Of a stretch of 64,000 nucleotides of DNA, positions 1-12,600 are shown piece after piece. The position numbers and the translations under genes are program-made. Origin of the DNA: Enoplolaimus lenunculus. Its lineage: Eukaryota; Nematoda; Enoplea; Enoplida; Thoracostomopsidae. Under the pieces are notes generated by a model. That model made no database searches, was not told the DNA's origin, and saw only the letters and a list, made by a program, of their open reading frames with translations. How positions within the stretch are numbered: position 1 is the first letter of the stretch; each line of letters starts with the position of its first letter. The DNA lies in NCBI GenBank assembly GCA_030248215.1, contig JASANG010002092.1, positions 248,001 to 312,000 on the forward strand, read 5' to 3'.

Positions 1-475
1 GGTTTGGGAAGGGTAACTGAAAAACACAGCAAGTTTGCTATTCAGGTGAAGTCAACTACTGTTTATTGTACGTGTTAGCTATGTAATGTAGCCAGTCAGT
101 ACTTGGTGGCCGCAGCTAAGAATTGTCTATTTAGGTGCTTGTCAAAGTTGGTTATCGATTTTTAGTGGGCGTTAAACTGGAACCGGATTTTATACACATT
201 TTTGCATGCTTTCGTAAACTTAAGCCTGTGGCGTCATCGCTTTTGTAATGCAAAGCGCTCTGGTAAACAGTCTAAATATAATTACGTAAGTAAACTTTCG
301 CTACATCACATCATTCAATTCATGTCACATGCATTGATGAATGCTTTAGTTCCTGGTTGGAATTATTTTTTATTAAAAGTTGAACGATGAAATGATTTGA
401 ATCCGTTCTCCGTACAATAATTAACTGTCATTCATTGTCAAAAATGTTGACGTGTTGGTTGTCATTCGTTTATAG

Positions 476-608
476 GTCAGCTCAAAAAATTTGAGCAAAA
501 TCTGGTCTGAACTGAACGGCGGATTTGGCGGCGTCAACGGTGTCAATTGTAGTGAATACTCGGCAAGCGGCGGCTGGATTTCGGACGAAGTCCCGTTAAT
601 GCAAGATG
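476..608 (+). CDS. Larp4B: Larp4B upstream coding exon (phase 0 in, phase 1 out)
   Basis: It follows acceptor TTTATAG and precedes donor GTAAGT. It encodes [19 protein letters not shown] and goes on to [11 protein letters not shown], ending with one base of the next codon. It has no ATG before its first residue, so the start codon lies to the left. Both downstream candidates (12753 and 16527) begin with the two bases needed to complete an acidic residue. I do not recognise a PAM2 consensus in it. Membership in this gene rests on phase, strand and strong splice sites. Confidence 0.65.
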
Positions 609-3600
609 GTAAGTTGTCAGGCTATTGTTTTGGTTAATTAAATATGTGTGTTGAATTGTAAACTCAAAATTTCACTATAGCAACCGTAATACAACTTGAG
701 TGTTTTATATTTAATCCAGGCTTGCAACAAACGTTCAGAATCGGATTCCGTTTTTAAAAAGCCGAATTCGGCTGTGAACCTTTAGTGAGTACTTGCGATT
801 CTGGATCTCAATCCAATGTTTCAATAAATTCGATCTTCGATATTTCAAAGTTCAATTGTTTCTGTTACCTCCATAAGATTCATTCGGCTTCTTAAGTCGG
901 CATCTCAAACGGGCAATTTTTATGTCACCCGGTCTTTAGAAACCTGACATGTGGGGGAGGGAGTTTTCAGTTCATTTTCTGTCATAGATATAATGCAAAG
1001 AACATTATGCAACAGAACGTATGAGTATGAAGTGTAGTACGGATACTTTTGTTTCTATGCAGTTGGCACTCCGCCACAAGAACCCCCTAATTTGAAAAAC
1101 CGTAAAGTAAGATGTCAGACTTTTATTAGCTCCACCTGTTGTGCGAGTCACTACAACAGTATCCAGAACGTGTGCAGCAGTGTAACAAGCCACCAGCGTC
1201 ATCTGTGGATCATAAAAATTAAGCAAATAGATTAAACCACGACTGAAAATATTCCCAATTTCGTAGTTTATCATTAGTTTGAAAGCTACAAAAACTTTAT
1301 CCGAGACCTAAATTAAGTAAAGTCTCTAAAAGCCAGAGTTGTACGTATTTGTATTTGCGCCAGCTCGCTAGACATGCTAACTGCATTAGAATTGTTAGCT
1401 TAGATTTTTCATTTTTTTTTACTTTAATGTATCAAGAATTAGGCTTACTAAATTGCCTAGAGGCCAATCGCCGCCAGATGTTAAAGACACTCACTTGTGA
1501 AATGATTGTAGTTTCTGTATGATTGATTGGTCGGTCGCTAAATCAGAACGTGTAAATTTACAGCAGTTTAACGATTTGAGTTGGTGACCGGACTGAAGAC
1601 CGCCGGACAACTGGCCTGCCGGGCAAAACTCCGTCTGGACAAAAGGCCCTCTGGCAGGGATGGGCGGTCTCGACAAGTCTGCGGGATTCGACTGTTCTCG
1701 ATCTCGGTTTCGGTTTCGCCTTTTTTCCAGTCTCGGTGGTTTGCAAACCGAGACCAAAGAGGTGAAAAAGCGATAAGTAATCACAAAAATTTTCCAGTAA
1801 TCATAAAAATTTTCCTTGGATCGCAGCTTTGGCCCGGATGTATATACTTGCGCATTTCGCCCACCAACGCAGACAGCGAACGATTGTGGAGCACCGGTAC
1901 CTGGTTATACAGCGATTTGAGAAACAGAGTGACACCTCCGGCTACCCAAAAAAATTCTCCAGTCTATTCAGCTTGCCCGGGACCAAGAACAACAATATAG
2001 CTTTAAATTAGGGTTGTACTGAGGGTGTTGAGAGACAGTGCGATTTGTCCCGAGTCTGATCAAAACGTATGAAGGACAATAGCCAAGTGAAAAATAAAGT
2101 AAGTAATAAAGTTTGGTGGCGATTTATTAGTTTAATTGTATGAAACGGCAATTCAAAGCATATAAAAATGTCCAAAACTTTTGTTAAAGATCTTATTTTT
2201 ATTTTCGGTAACGGTTAAAAATTAACCGAGACCGAGACCAAAAATCTCGGTCTCGGTAGATTTGGTCTCGGTCTCGATTTCGTTTTTTTTGAACGAGACC
2301 GCCCATCCCTGCCGTCTGGACAAAAAGCCGTCCGGACAAAAGGTCGTCCGGACAAAAGGTCGTCCGGACAAAAGGTCGTCCGGACAAAAAGCCGCCTGGA
2401 CAAAAAGCCGCCTGGACAAAAGGCCGTCCGAACGAACGGCCGCCTGGACAAAAGACCGTCCGGATAAAGCATCCAACCTGTGGACAATACATACGTCTTG
2501 GCACATATTGCCCAACCAGTATATTTTTACGCTATGCCCAGGGATGATCGGTATCGATGAAAAACACACATTGCGACTTGACCGACGAGACAGGCCATAA
2601 AAACGGTCAGCCTCGGTCAATTTGTGGTCAACACCGGAAATTTAGAGTTTTCAAAATTTTTATATAATACTTTTCAGTTTTTTGTGTTTTTTCAGAATAT
2701 CTCATTCACTGAATCCTCTACTTCTGGTTTCGGTTCCAAATCACAGGGACTCAAAAAAGCGAGACCGAGACCTGTTAAATACATAGACTTACCGACACCG
2801 AGACTCCCATCTCTGTACACAGATTTTTTTGACTATCAAAACTGGCAACTTTTGTGTGATCTGCAGCAAAAAATGTTGCTCAACGGCTTTAGTGGTTGTA
2901 TAATTACAAGATACAATTTCAAACCGAGACCTGCCAATTAGTGTGTCGTTGCTTGAAAGCGTATGGTTTAATTCAATTTTGCCAGGCAGCCTTTTATACA
3001 GGCGGTATTTTGTCCGGACGGTATTCTGTCCGGACGGCCTTTTGTCGGGACGGCCATTTGTCTGGCGGCCTTCTGTCCCGGAACCATTTTAGTTATCTCT
3101 TATCGCTATCTATTTTCACACATCATGTTGTTATGTATATATTTGACTGAGTAAGGTAAGGTTGCAGGTGTTTTTATTTGTTGCATGCGATATGAAATTG
3201 TGTCTTAACAATTTTGAAGAACAACTAGGATTACGCCTAATATTCGGGGACAAGAACATAAATAACGAACGTTTATAGTAAAACCTCTATTGTAATGTTG
3301 TACAAGCGTTTTTATGAAGTTTTTTTTAATTTGTAAAGTAAGAAAATGCCATACTTCGATTTTTATAGAACGAGCCCCATCAAAAAATCATGGCTGCTGC
3401 CGCCCTTCCCTGTGCGCTGAGTGGGTGCCCTCCCCTGTGCACTGAGTGGGTATTGTATGTGTTGTGTTCAGCACTGTTTTTGTGTGCGGAAATTGTATTT
3501 TATTGATTATAGCTGAGATATTTAGTAGTGTAAAACGAGGAATAATTATTTGTGTATTATATGTTTTTATGGCAGTGTTGACAAATCACTATATATAGAT

Positions 3601-6600
3601 AGATCGCCTGCGAATCTATGGGGAGTTTACGTAGACCATGTCTCCTTTCAGGGATTAAAATCAGAATTTTGCATTAAGATAACTAAAATCGCCATTGGGT
3701 TCTATCCCGCTTAATTGTTTCACTATTATTATATTACGCTTCCCTACCGTCAGAATTTCCTGAATCTGCTACTGCTACAGATGTGGCAATTCCAACAATA
3801 TGTGCGTACATTATGGGTGTATTTGTGTAACGTTTTGTTGAGTGAGAATGTTGTTTTTTTGCAGTGGAATATTTTTGCTTCTGTATATATGATAACATAA
3901 CCGAGATACCCACCCCTTGTATTGGTTTAGACATATTCCTCGTTAAAGATTGGCGGAATTGGTGTGTTCTTCAGTGTTTTCTACAGCATGTATTTATTTA
4001 TATACACAGACACTGTCCGTACGTATCGTCAGAACAATGTTCACTTTTATTAGAAAATGTAGAAAATTTTGAATTCAATAATATATATCAAATGAGAGTC
4101 AACACTGACTGAAAGGGAACTTTTGTGTGTGTTTCTCAGTTTTCATTTTACTTTGTTTGTGCTGTATTTTGGAACATTGTTTCTTTCGTTCTTTTTTTCT
4201 TTTGCTCTTTTTTTGAAAATGCGCTTCCCTCAAGCAAGATGCTGCAATTGTTAGCTGTTTGTGGTAGTTTTTATCTCACAACTTGTGAACCGCGTTGTGA
4301 CCGGTGACCCATTCTGGTTTAATGAAATTTGCACATTTCGGAATCTGGTTATGTTAAATTGTTAATTTGAAACTAATACTAGTATCACGCAAAGAAAATT
4401 TATAAATTTTACGAATTTCCTTCAAAATCACAGCTTACTTGCTTTAATTTAAGCTGTATATAATCGTTGCTTGTTTGTTATAACGGCGCTTAATGGAATG
4501 CAGAAAAAGGCGTGCCGTGGTAATATTTTATTTCAAGTCAAACTGGACAAAAAATTAAATTAATTTTTCAGTCTCACTGACTTTTACTATTGGATTATGT
4601 GCCGATTAATCAGCATCGGCATCGGTAATCGACACTATTCGGGAGTATTGGCATCGGAACTGTAAAAAATTGCCGATTCTTTCCCGATATTGTTTCGGCA
4701 TAACCGGGATGGGCGGTATCGGTCTCGGCAAGTCTCGGGTTCTGATGGTCTCAGTCTCGGTCTCGCTTTTTTGTCAGTCTAGGCGGTTTGCAAGCCGAGA
4801 CCACAGAGGTGAAAAAGCGAGAAGCAATCACAAAAATTTTCCTTGGATCGCAGCTGTGTCCCGAAAGTACTGGCGCATTTTCGCCTACCAAAACAGACAG
4901 CGAATGATTGTGGACTACCGCTACCTGGTTATACAGCGATTTGAGAAACAAAGTGACACCTCCGGCTACCCAAAATTCTATTTTTTGAAAGGAAACACAA
5001 AACACTTTGATTTTATTGTGACAAAGCACAAATATTGCATTTTCGTTTTAAAACATTTATGGCATCGTGCAAAAAAGTATGGGTGAACCGCATTTATAAC
5101 GTCTACGCTATGTTAAAAAATTCTCCAGTCTACTCAATTTGCCCGGGATCGCAAACAACACTATAGCTTTGCGATAGGGTTGTACTGAGAGTGTTTTGAG
5201 ACAGTGGGATTTGTCCCGAGACTGTTCGAAGGGTATGGGGACAGTAGCCAAGTGACAAATAAAGTAAAAAATAAAGTGTGGCGGTGGTTTATTAGTTTAA
5301 TTGTATGAAACGGCAATTCAAAGCATATAAAAATGTTCAAAACTATTGTAAAAAAATCTTATTTTTGTTTTCGGTAACGGTTATAAATTGACCGAGACCA
5401 AAAGCCTCGGCCTCGGTAGGTTGAGTCTCGGTCTCGCTTTTTTGACCGAGACCGCTCATCCCTGCCGCATAACACTCGGTTGGAAAGGTATCAATTTCAC
5501 TTCTTGGCGTACGTGTATTAGTGTGGCTGGTCAGAATACTGTTATTTCTCCTGAGTTTGTTTGAAAACAAAATTTAAATGGACCATTATCATAAAATTTC
5601 AATCGTTTATGATGGTTACAGTTTAAGTCTTCGCATAATGATGTAATATAGTATCCTATCTGCTCTTTAAGCATGATATACTAAAGTTGGAATCAGCATC
5701 GGTATTGGTTCGGCTTCGGCTTATTTTCAAAATAAGAAACGGTATCGGCAAAAATTTTGGTATCGGCACATTCCTGTTTTCTAAGTCGGGTTGCATCCTT
5801 GTGCAGACCACGATCTACCGGATAATGGTGAATTTTTACCGGAACTGGATATTAACTGTATATAGCATCTAAGATTGTGCACTGGTTAAAGTATTTTGAT
5901 ATTTGACAAAATACCCAGAATAAAATTAATATTTATATAATATATGTATCACGGTACAATCGGATGCCAAAACTGACGGTGACGGAAACGAATAATCTAA
6001 TAAGCAGGACCATATTACTGTTTGAATTAATGTTTGTACGCGCTAATTATGATTTTTTCGTAAATTAATTGCCTATCACTAAAAATACCACGAGCACATA
6101 TTTATTTTCACAAATAACTGAATTCAAAACAAAAACTAAAATAAAGCATAAATTGTGATATATGCCTGTGTATGCATGCAAGTTTAAGCATCTATCCCAA
6201 TCTAATACTAAACCGGCACTCAAATCTCAGAACGTAACTCACAATTCTTCCTTCCGTGGCCTATGTTATTCAAAGTGTTTCCATGAAAAAGCTTAACACT
6301 TTAACACCGACCGTATTCCATTATTCTATGTTTATGTAAACTGGATTACATCTAATCGGAGCAGCAATTTTATACCGAAAACTAAGCCACAATCCATTAT
6401 TGTTCCCTGCAAAAAATGCCGATTCATTGCCGATACTTTTTGCACATTAACAGGGTGCATCGGATCAGGAAAAGTTATCTCTTGCGTTTGTGTTTGAAAA
6501 AATTAATTAAAATAAACCGTTCTTATAAAATTATAATATTTCAAGTGAAGCAGTACCATATAGACCCTTCACGAAGATTTTGCTGCGGATCCAGTGGGTC

Positions 6601-9600
6601 TCGAATCCACGATGTACTGATAACCGGTCCGCTGCTTTAACCACTTAGCTACGCAGCCAAGCAAACTGTTCGCTATAATGGCTCGGCTCTATATACCGTA
6701 AGTTTGGTACAACAAGATACGTATATGAATACGCCGCGAAATCGCATGAGCTGGAGAGCGTCTCTTACAGTTCCCAACCAATCCCGCTAAGTAATTCAAG
6801 GGAAGCAGTGCCATATAGAGCCATTCACGAAAATCTCGCTGTGGATGCGGTGGGGCTCGAACTTACGACGTGCGGATTACCGGTCCGCTGCGCTAACCAC
6901 TGAGCTACGCAGACTTGCAAACTTTTCGCTCAAGTTCTTTAAGCATCGTGCGTTAAAATTGGAATCGGCATCTGTGTCGGCCATCCGCATATCTTCCGAA
7001 TAAAATTCTTCATCGGCAAAAAATTTGGTACCGGCACTTCCAGATTAAGGACAGTACGTTGTTTTGTGATATTTCCTTGAAATAATTTTTTGTGAATGCC
7101 ATTACCCGCTGAACACTTGATACTTCCCATTAGTGTACACACGATCTTTCTAGAATATAGATGGAGACAGAAATTTTTACCTAACTAGAAAGAATTTGGT
7201 CCATGTTCAGATTTTGTTATAAAAATTCCGGGTCCGGGTTAACCCCGAAAAGAAATCCGGTTACAGGTTTGCATTTTTAACAGTTTCGATCCGGTTACGG
7301 GTTTGCATTTTTAACAGTTGCGGAACCTGAATTTTCTTCCAGCAAAATCCGGGTCCGGGCGTTTATTTTTAAAATGTTGCAATTCTATTGATAGTCACTA
7401 GGTGGAAACTATAGTGCAAATGCCGAACTTTTTCGCTCGGGGATCTTGTACTGTCTAACCACGGCCCGGAACAGACTGACTAATGACCAAGAACTTTGTG
7501 TATGGCGATCATTCGCAGCTGTTAGAACTCAGTACTACTTCTTTAAAATGTTGGTGCAATATATATATTTAACAACTGCTGTCTAACGTATTAACTAACA
7601 CACAAGTGACATACAATGAGTATATATAGTAACACAGTTGTAGCCAGGGCTTAAGACAGTGGGTCACATTTTGCAAAACTTTCGAATTGGTTTTTGTTGT
7701 GCTATCAACTGAACAAGTTTCTAAAAACCATTGGCTCGACAACGATTGCAAAGGGCGCAGTTTGGCCCCTCAAATAACAACTCCTGTATCTAGACCCTGA
7801 GTAATATTCACGTATATAATACATAACTCAATGTTATTAATAATACTTATGCTCTCATGACCACAGCACAGTGTTGTTGTGACGTAGTCAAAAGTGCAGT
7901 GAACATAACTACGATTTTTGTTAATTGTTATTGTTTTCGTTTTTTGTTTCTTTTTCTTACATTGGGTGTATTTAATGTTTTTTCAGCCTTATGCGCGAGT
8001 GTATAGGAGGAGAGAGATAGAGGCAGGGTGCACCCGGAATTCCGATTCCGACATTTTTTCCCCTTCCAGCTCCGGTTCCGGCATTTTTTCACTTTCCAGT
8101 TCAGGTAAATTTTTACCGGAATTAAAAATCTAATATTAAAATTTGGTTGGTGGAAATTAATATATTTTTCTAAAAATGATGATAAAATTAATTAGATTTT
8201 ACTAGTATAGTATGCAAACCTTGACAATTGCCGACAATCAACCATCGAAGGTAGATTTCGGTTCCGTAAATTATGAAAATCTAAAACACAGCAGATAAAG
8301 TGAATACTTAAAGAGCAAATTTATACCGGAATCGGAATGGGAACTACAAATTTTATGACTACACGGATACATAATTTGATTAAGAAGTATAATATTGATT
8401 TAGGGTGCCTCGAAACCAGAATTCGCTGAAAGAAACATGAATCGAGGTAGAAACTTTAAGTACTTAAAGTTTTGGACATGTGATTCAGTCTGTTCCAACT
8501 CAATTTCAAAACACAAACCAATGTTTCCCAACTTCCGAATCTTGATGGATTCGGTTTTTTCAAAACTGAATCCGAATCTGAACTTTTGCTACCACCCTGG
8601 CTGCGGCTTTTTAATAAAACCAGTTGACATCCCTAGTTTATGAAATACATGTTGTTCCATTCGCTTCATTGCGATTCCAATTCTAGTAAAATATTTGTTT
8701 GTATTTCGACAAAATTTTATTGCCGTCGGAACCATGTTTGTTTTGTATATTTTTGTGAATGCTTTATTTTATATTTTGTTTTGGTTAAATGCAATATAGC
8801 GAACTAGTGTTTATATACTGATAACGCTCGATTCAATAGATTCAGTGCTACCATGACGACTGATCATTTTTTTATGGTGCAATGCCTAAATATATGTGAA
8901 GATGATTTTATACTCTAAACATGTAGTTATTAGTATGGGTATAAGTGAACGAACCATAGTTTGTGCGTTTTGTTACTCGGGTTCCCCCTTGTCTTGGTTG
9001 AAATCAATTTGGTTTGGTTTGGTTTGTTTCTTGGTGCGACGGTGTGTAGTGTTTTTATGCTGCGATAAATGTTTTGTTTATTATGATCTGTTTATGACGC
9101 TGGCGGTAGGGTTTTCCCTGTACTCTGATTGAGTTTTTTGTATTTGGTTGAGATTATGACACTGGTCGATTAATCGTGCGTTTTCAGTTGGTTGAACGCA
9201 TGGCTCGATTGGATATTAATTTCAGCGGATAGCAGAACCGGAGCTGGATAGTGGATAGTAAATTTCTTACCAGAATCGGATATTAACCGCATGTATGTAG
9301 CAACTAAATTTGCACACTATCGCAGTATTTGAGGAAGGATACGGATATCGGTTTCTGCCGGATATTATGACGGAACCGGATATCCGGTCGATCTCTTATC
9401 GAACTATACGTACTGTGAGCCATAGGTGTTTTGGCTTGCCGAGTGTGTAGCCTGGTGCGGGGTTAGTGGCAACCTCGTTTTTGCGATTGTTGTCCAGTGG
9501 CTGTTTACCTTTTTCCACAGTCCTATACACAGCCTTTATTAGAAAACTGTATGTATGGCGAATTATGTCAAGAATTGGGGCAGACCACCAATACATACAT

Positions 9601-12600
9601 AATTATCATGTTGTTATTAAAGCTGAAACGCTTAACAGAAGCCTATCCATTCATCAAAGTAATTGAAATCGTAACACGCTTGGCTGTGCGAATTTGATTC
9701 CTGTCTCGTTTTACGTACGGTTTTCAGGCAAACTTTAAAATCAGCTCAAAAATTAAAAGTAAGGTCTCGAAAAAATTAGAGTAATGCAGTTGTGAAAAAA
9801 TAAATTCCAATCAATGCGTCCAGGTGATGGTATTATATAATTTCAATTATATAGCGAACAACAGATAATTATTGTATTTTTTTAGTTCATTTTCAAATGT
9901 TTTGTTTTTAAAGTAATTATAAACGACATAAGGTATATATACTAGTTGACAACATAAATGGTGGATCGCTGACAGTATATTTGCACTGCTATATATACCC
10001 GCATTTGAAGCTAAAAATACCAATGACCTAAGTTAGTCTTGAACCGATTCTGGCGTAGATTCAGGGACACATACATCATGCACAAGGGTACACTATGTAA
10101 TATGGCAGAATACCTTGCGAGCAAAGTGAAAAAAGAAGCCAAATACAATTGAGTAATTTGTAAAGTGCCTAGGGACCTTACTACTTTGGGTTCAAAATGT
10201 AACGGTTTGCTTCTCTGCGAACCCAGTTCCAGCGTCGGAGTGTAGATATTTGTTACCGGTTCCCCTGACCGGACACACTGATATGTGCCCAGAAATGAAA
10301 TTGATAGCATTCAAACTGACTGTTATGTGCAAAAAGTATCGACAAAGAATCGGCAATATTTCCGATGCCGATGCCGATTAATTGGCACATCCCTAGTATG
10401 TATATGGTGATACTTTTTTAATCTTGACTCACAATATCGGTCGCTCGCTCTGTGTCCGGTGTTATGCTGGTTACTATACGCACGCGTATGATCGTGATGT
10501 TTGTTTGTTGAATTGAAACCAGAACTGTAGTGTGCAACGAACGAGAGTTATAATATGTCAATGTTAAGGTTTATTTAGTGTGGTCTGAAGTCTAAATATA
10601 CGGTAACAACCGTTCAGCTTCATTGCTGCGTTTCTATGGCAGGTGGTTTTTCATGCAGTATTCTGATTGATGACAATACGCATCATGCTTGCGATATTAG
10701 CGTATGTACACTGGTTTACACCACCTATCGTTTGGTGTTTAAATTGAATCGACAACAATTTTTCGTTCGATATTTAGTCGCTTGACAGTGAATTCAACGT
10801 AAGCGTTTGTCTAGACCTAAACTTCTGCCTAATGATGGGCGATAAATTGTGAAGTACGTTTGACGTCGGATTGCGAGTTGTTCTGTTCGGCGACGAATTG
10901 TTGTGATAATGCTGTAAAATTGTTTTAATGCGAACAAGTTCGAAGAATCATTGGCGTTCTTTAGAAGCGCAAGGAACAATTAGCAAGCTGCAACGGCGAT
11001 TTAACGAACAAGAGAGGATACTTGGGGTTGGGATATATCCTTTATTGCGATTCTAGTTGCATAAATAACCGATAGTTCAAACATTATAAGACTTACCTTG
11101 CATTGTTGTATATACCTTCGTTAATCATTAGCTTGTATCACCCTTTAAAAATTTGTGGATCCGCCAGTATTTAGTTCCAAATTTACGCATAATTTTCGTT
11201 CTACTTCATTGTTATTGTCAACGCCCTCGGGCGGTGACTCCTGTTTTCGCTTGCGGCAATGATGAAAAGTTTTCAGCATTGTAAATACACCAGAACGTTT
11301 TTGAAAATTTTTTTATTCAATAAAAAATTCCAAGTTTGAATTTTTCGCACCAGACTCGATTCCTTATTAATTTCCTCTTTGCAACTTTCAGTACAAACAT
11401 GGCTTTAGATTTGCATCTTTGATATGCTCATAGTTCATACCAGCAGATTTTATGCGTTCAAGAATTGATTGGAACCAAGGCTGAAGCAGCCACCCTCAGG
11501 GTGCAACCGGAATTCCGATTCCGGTTAGAATTCCGTTACAAAACGAGTTCGGATTCCGATTGCACAATCAATCGAAATAAGAATTTTGAAATTTTCACTT
11601 TAATCTTACTTGTTGTGATACGTTGCATAAAAATTCTGTATTATTTATCCATTAAATTGCTTTTGATGACTTAACTTATCAATAATTGATTGTACTTTAG
11701 CTTTATAGAGCCAAAAACCATCGCCAATCTGTTCATGCGACCTATTTCAAAAAATTATTGCCAGCTAACAGGCACCGTAAATCAACATTGTATTCGCGGT
11801 ATAATCCAGTTCTGCTTTGCAGCCTAGCGACCCTCCATACCCCTCATTTGGGGGACCCTCCCTAACCGGATGAAGCAAAACCGCCAAAGTTTTGAAATAC
11901 GTCTGGATTCTCGCTCGCTTCTCTTTCAACTTTCTCACTATCCTACCTTTCCGCGATTTTTTTAAATGGCTTTAGACACTGCACATGCCTTACAACAACC
12001 ACCAGGCTGCTAAATACAAACAAATTTTTTGGCTCGCTACACACACTGGCTTACAATTTTACTTGATAAGTCTCATGAAACGAAATAATACAGAAGGTAT
12101 ATAATATAAGAAAATTTTGAGTGAAGTGTGTCGTGTGTTGTCTCCACCGGTTGGTGCACATGAAGTTTGTGAATGGTTTTATCTAAAATATGAGTCGTTT
12201 AGCTACTTTAAAAGAAGAAGTTTGGGTCATTTTAGATGGCTTCACTTTCTAGATCCATCATTTTGCATTTTTGAGTGAAATTGTTTTTGGAAGGGTGTCG
12301 CTACAGCTATCTGACACGAGCGTGAGCTCGGACAACCTTTCATCAGATATCGATAAATTTTGTATTAACATCTACTAGGATGCGACCGGATATTAATTTA
12401 CCAAATGCCGGAACCGGATACTGTTATTGGACTTCTTATCGGAACAATGTTCATAATTGCTGCTGATAAACTGAAGTTTTTAATGCAAAAATGCGTTTAA
12501 ATGCGTTTGTTAGCAACATTTCATGTGTTATTCTAAGATCAGTTAGCAACATTTCATGTGTTATTCTAAGATCACACAATGTTTCAGGATTATATTTTGC

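Noticed and set aside
2199-2620. ORFs with repeated FCPGG/GRPFVRT patterns
   Set aside because: Translation of the 16-bp minisatellite.
6581-6912. Two functional tRNA genes on the minus strand
   Set aside because: Anticodon stem broken in one, loop position 33 wrong in the other, and both share non-tRNA flanks, so a SINE is the better reading.
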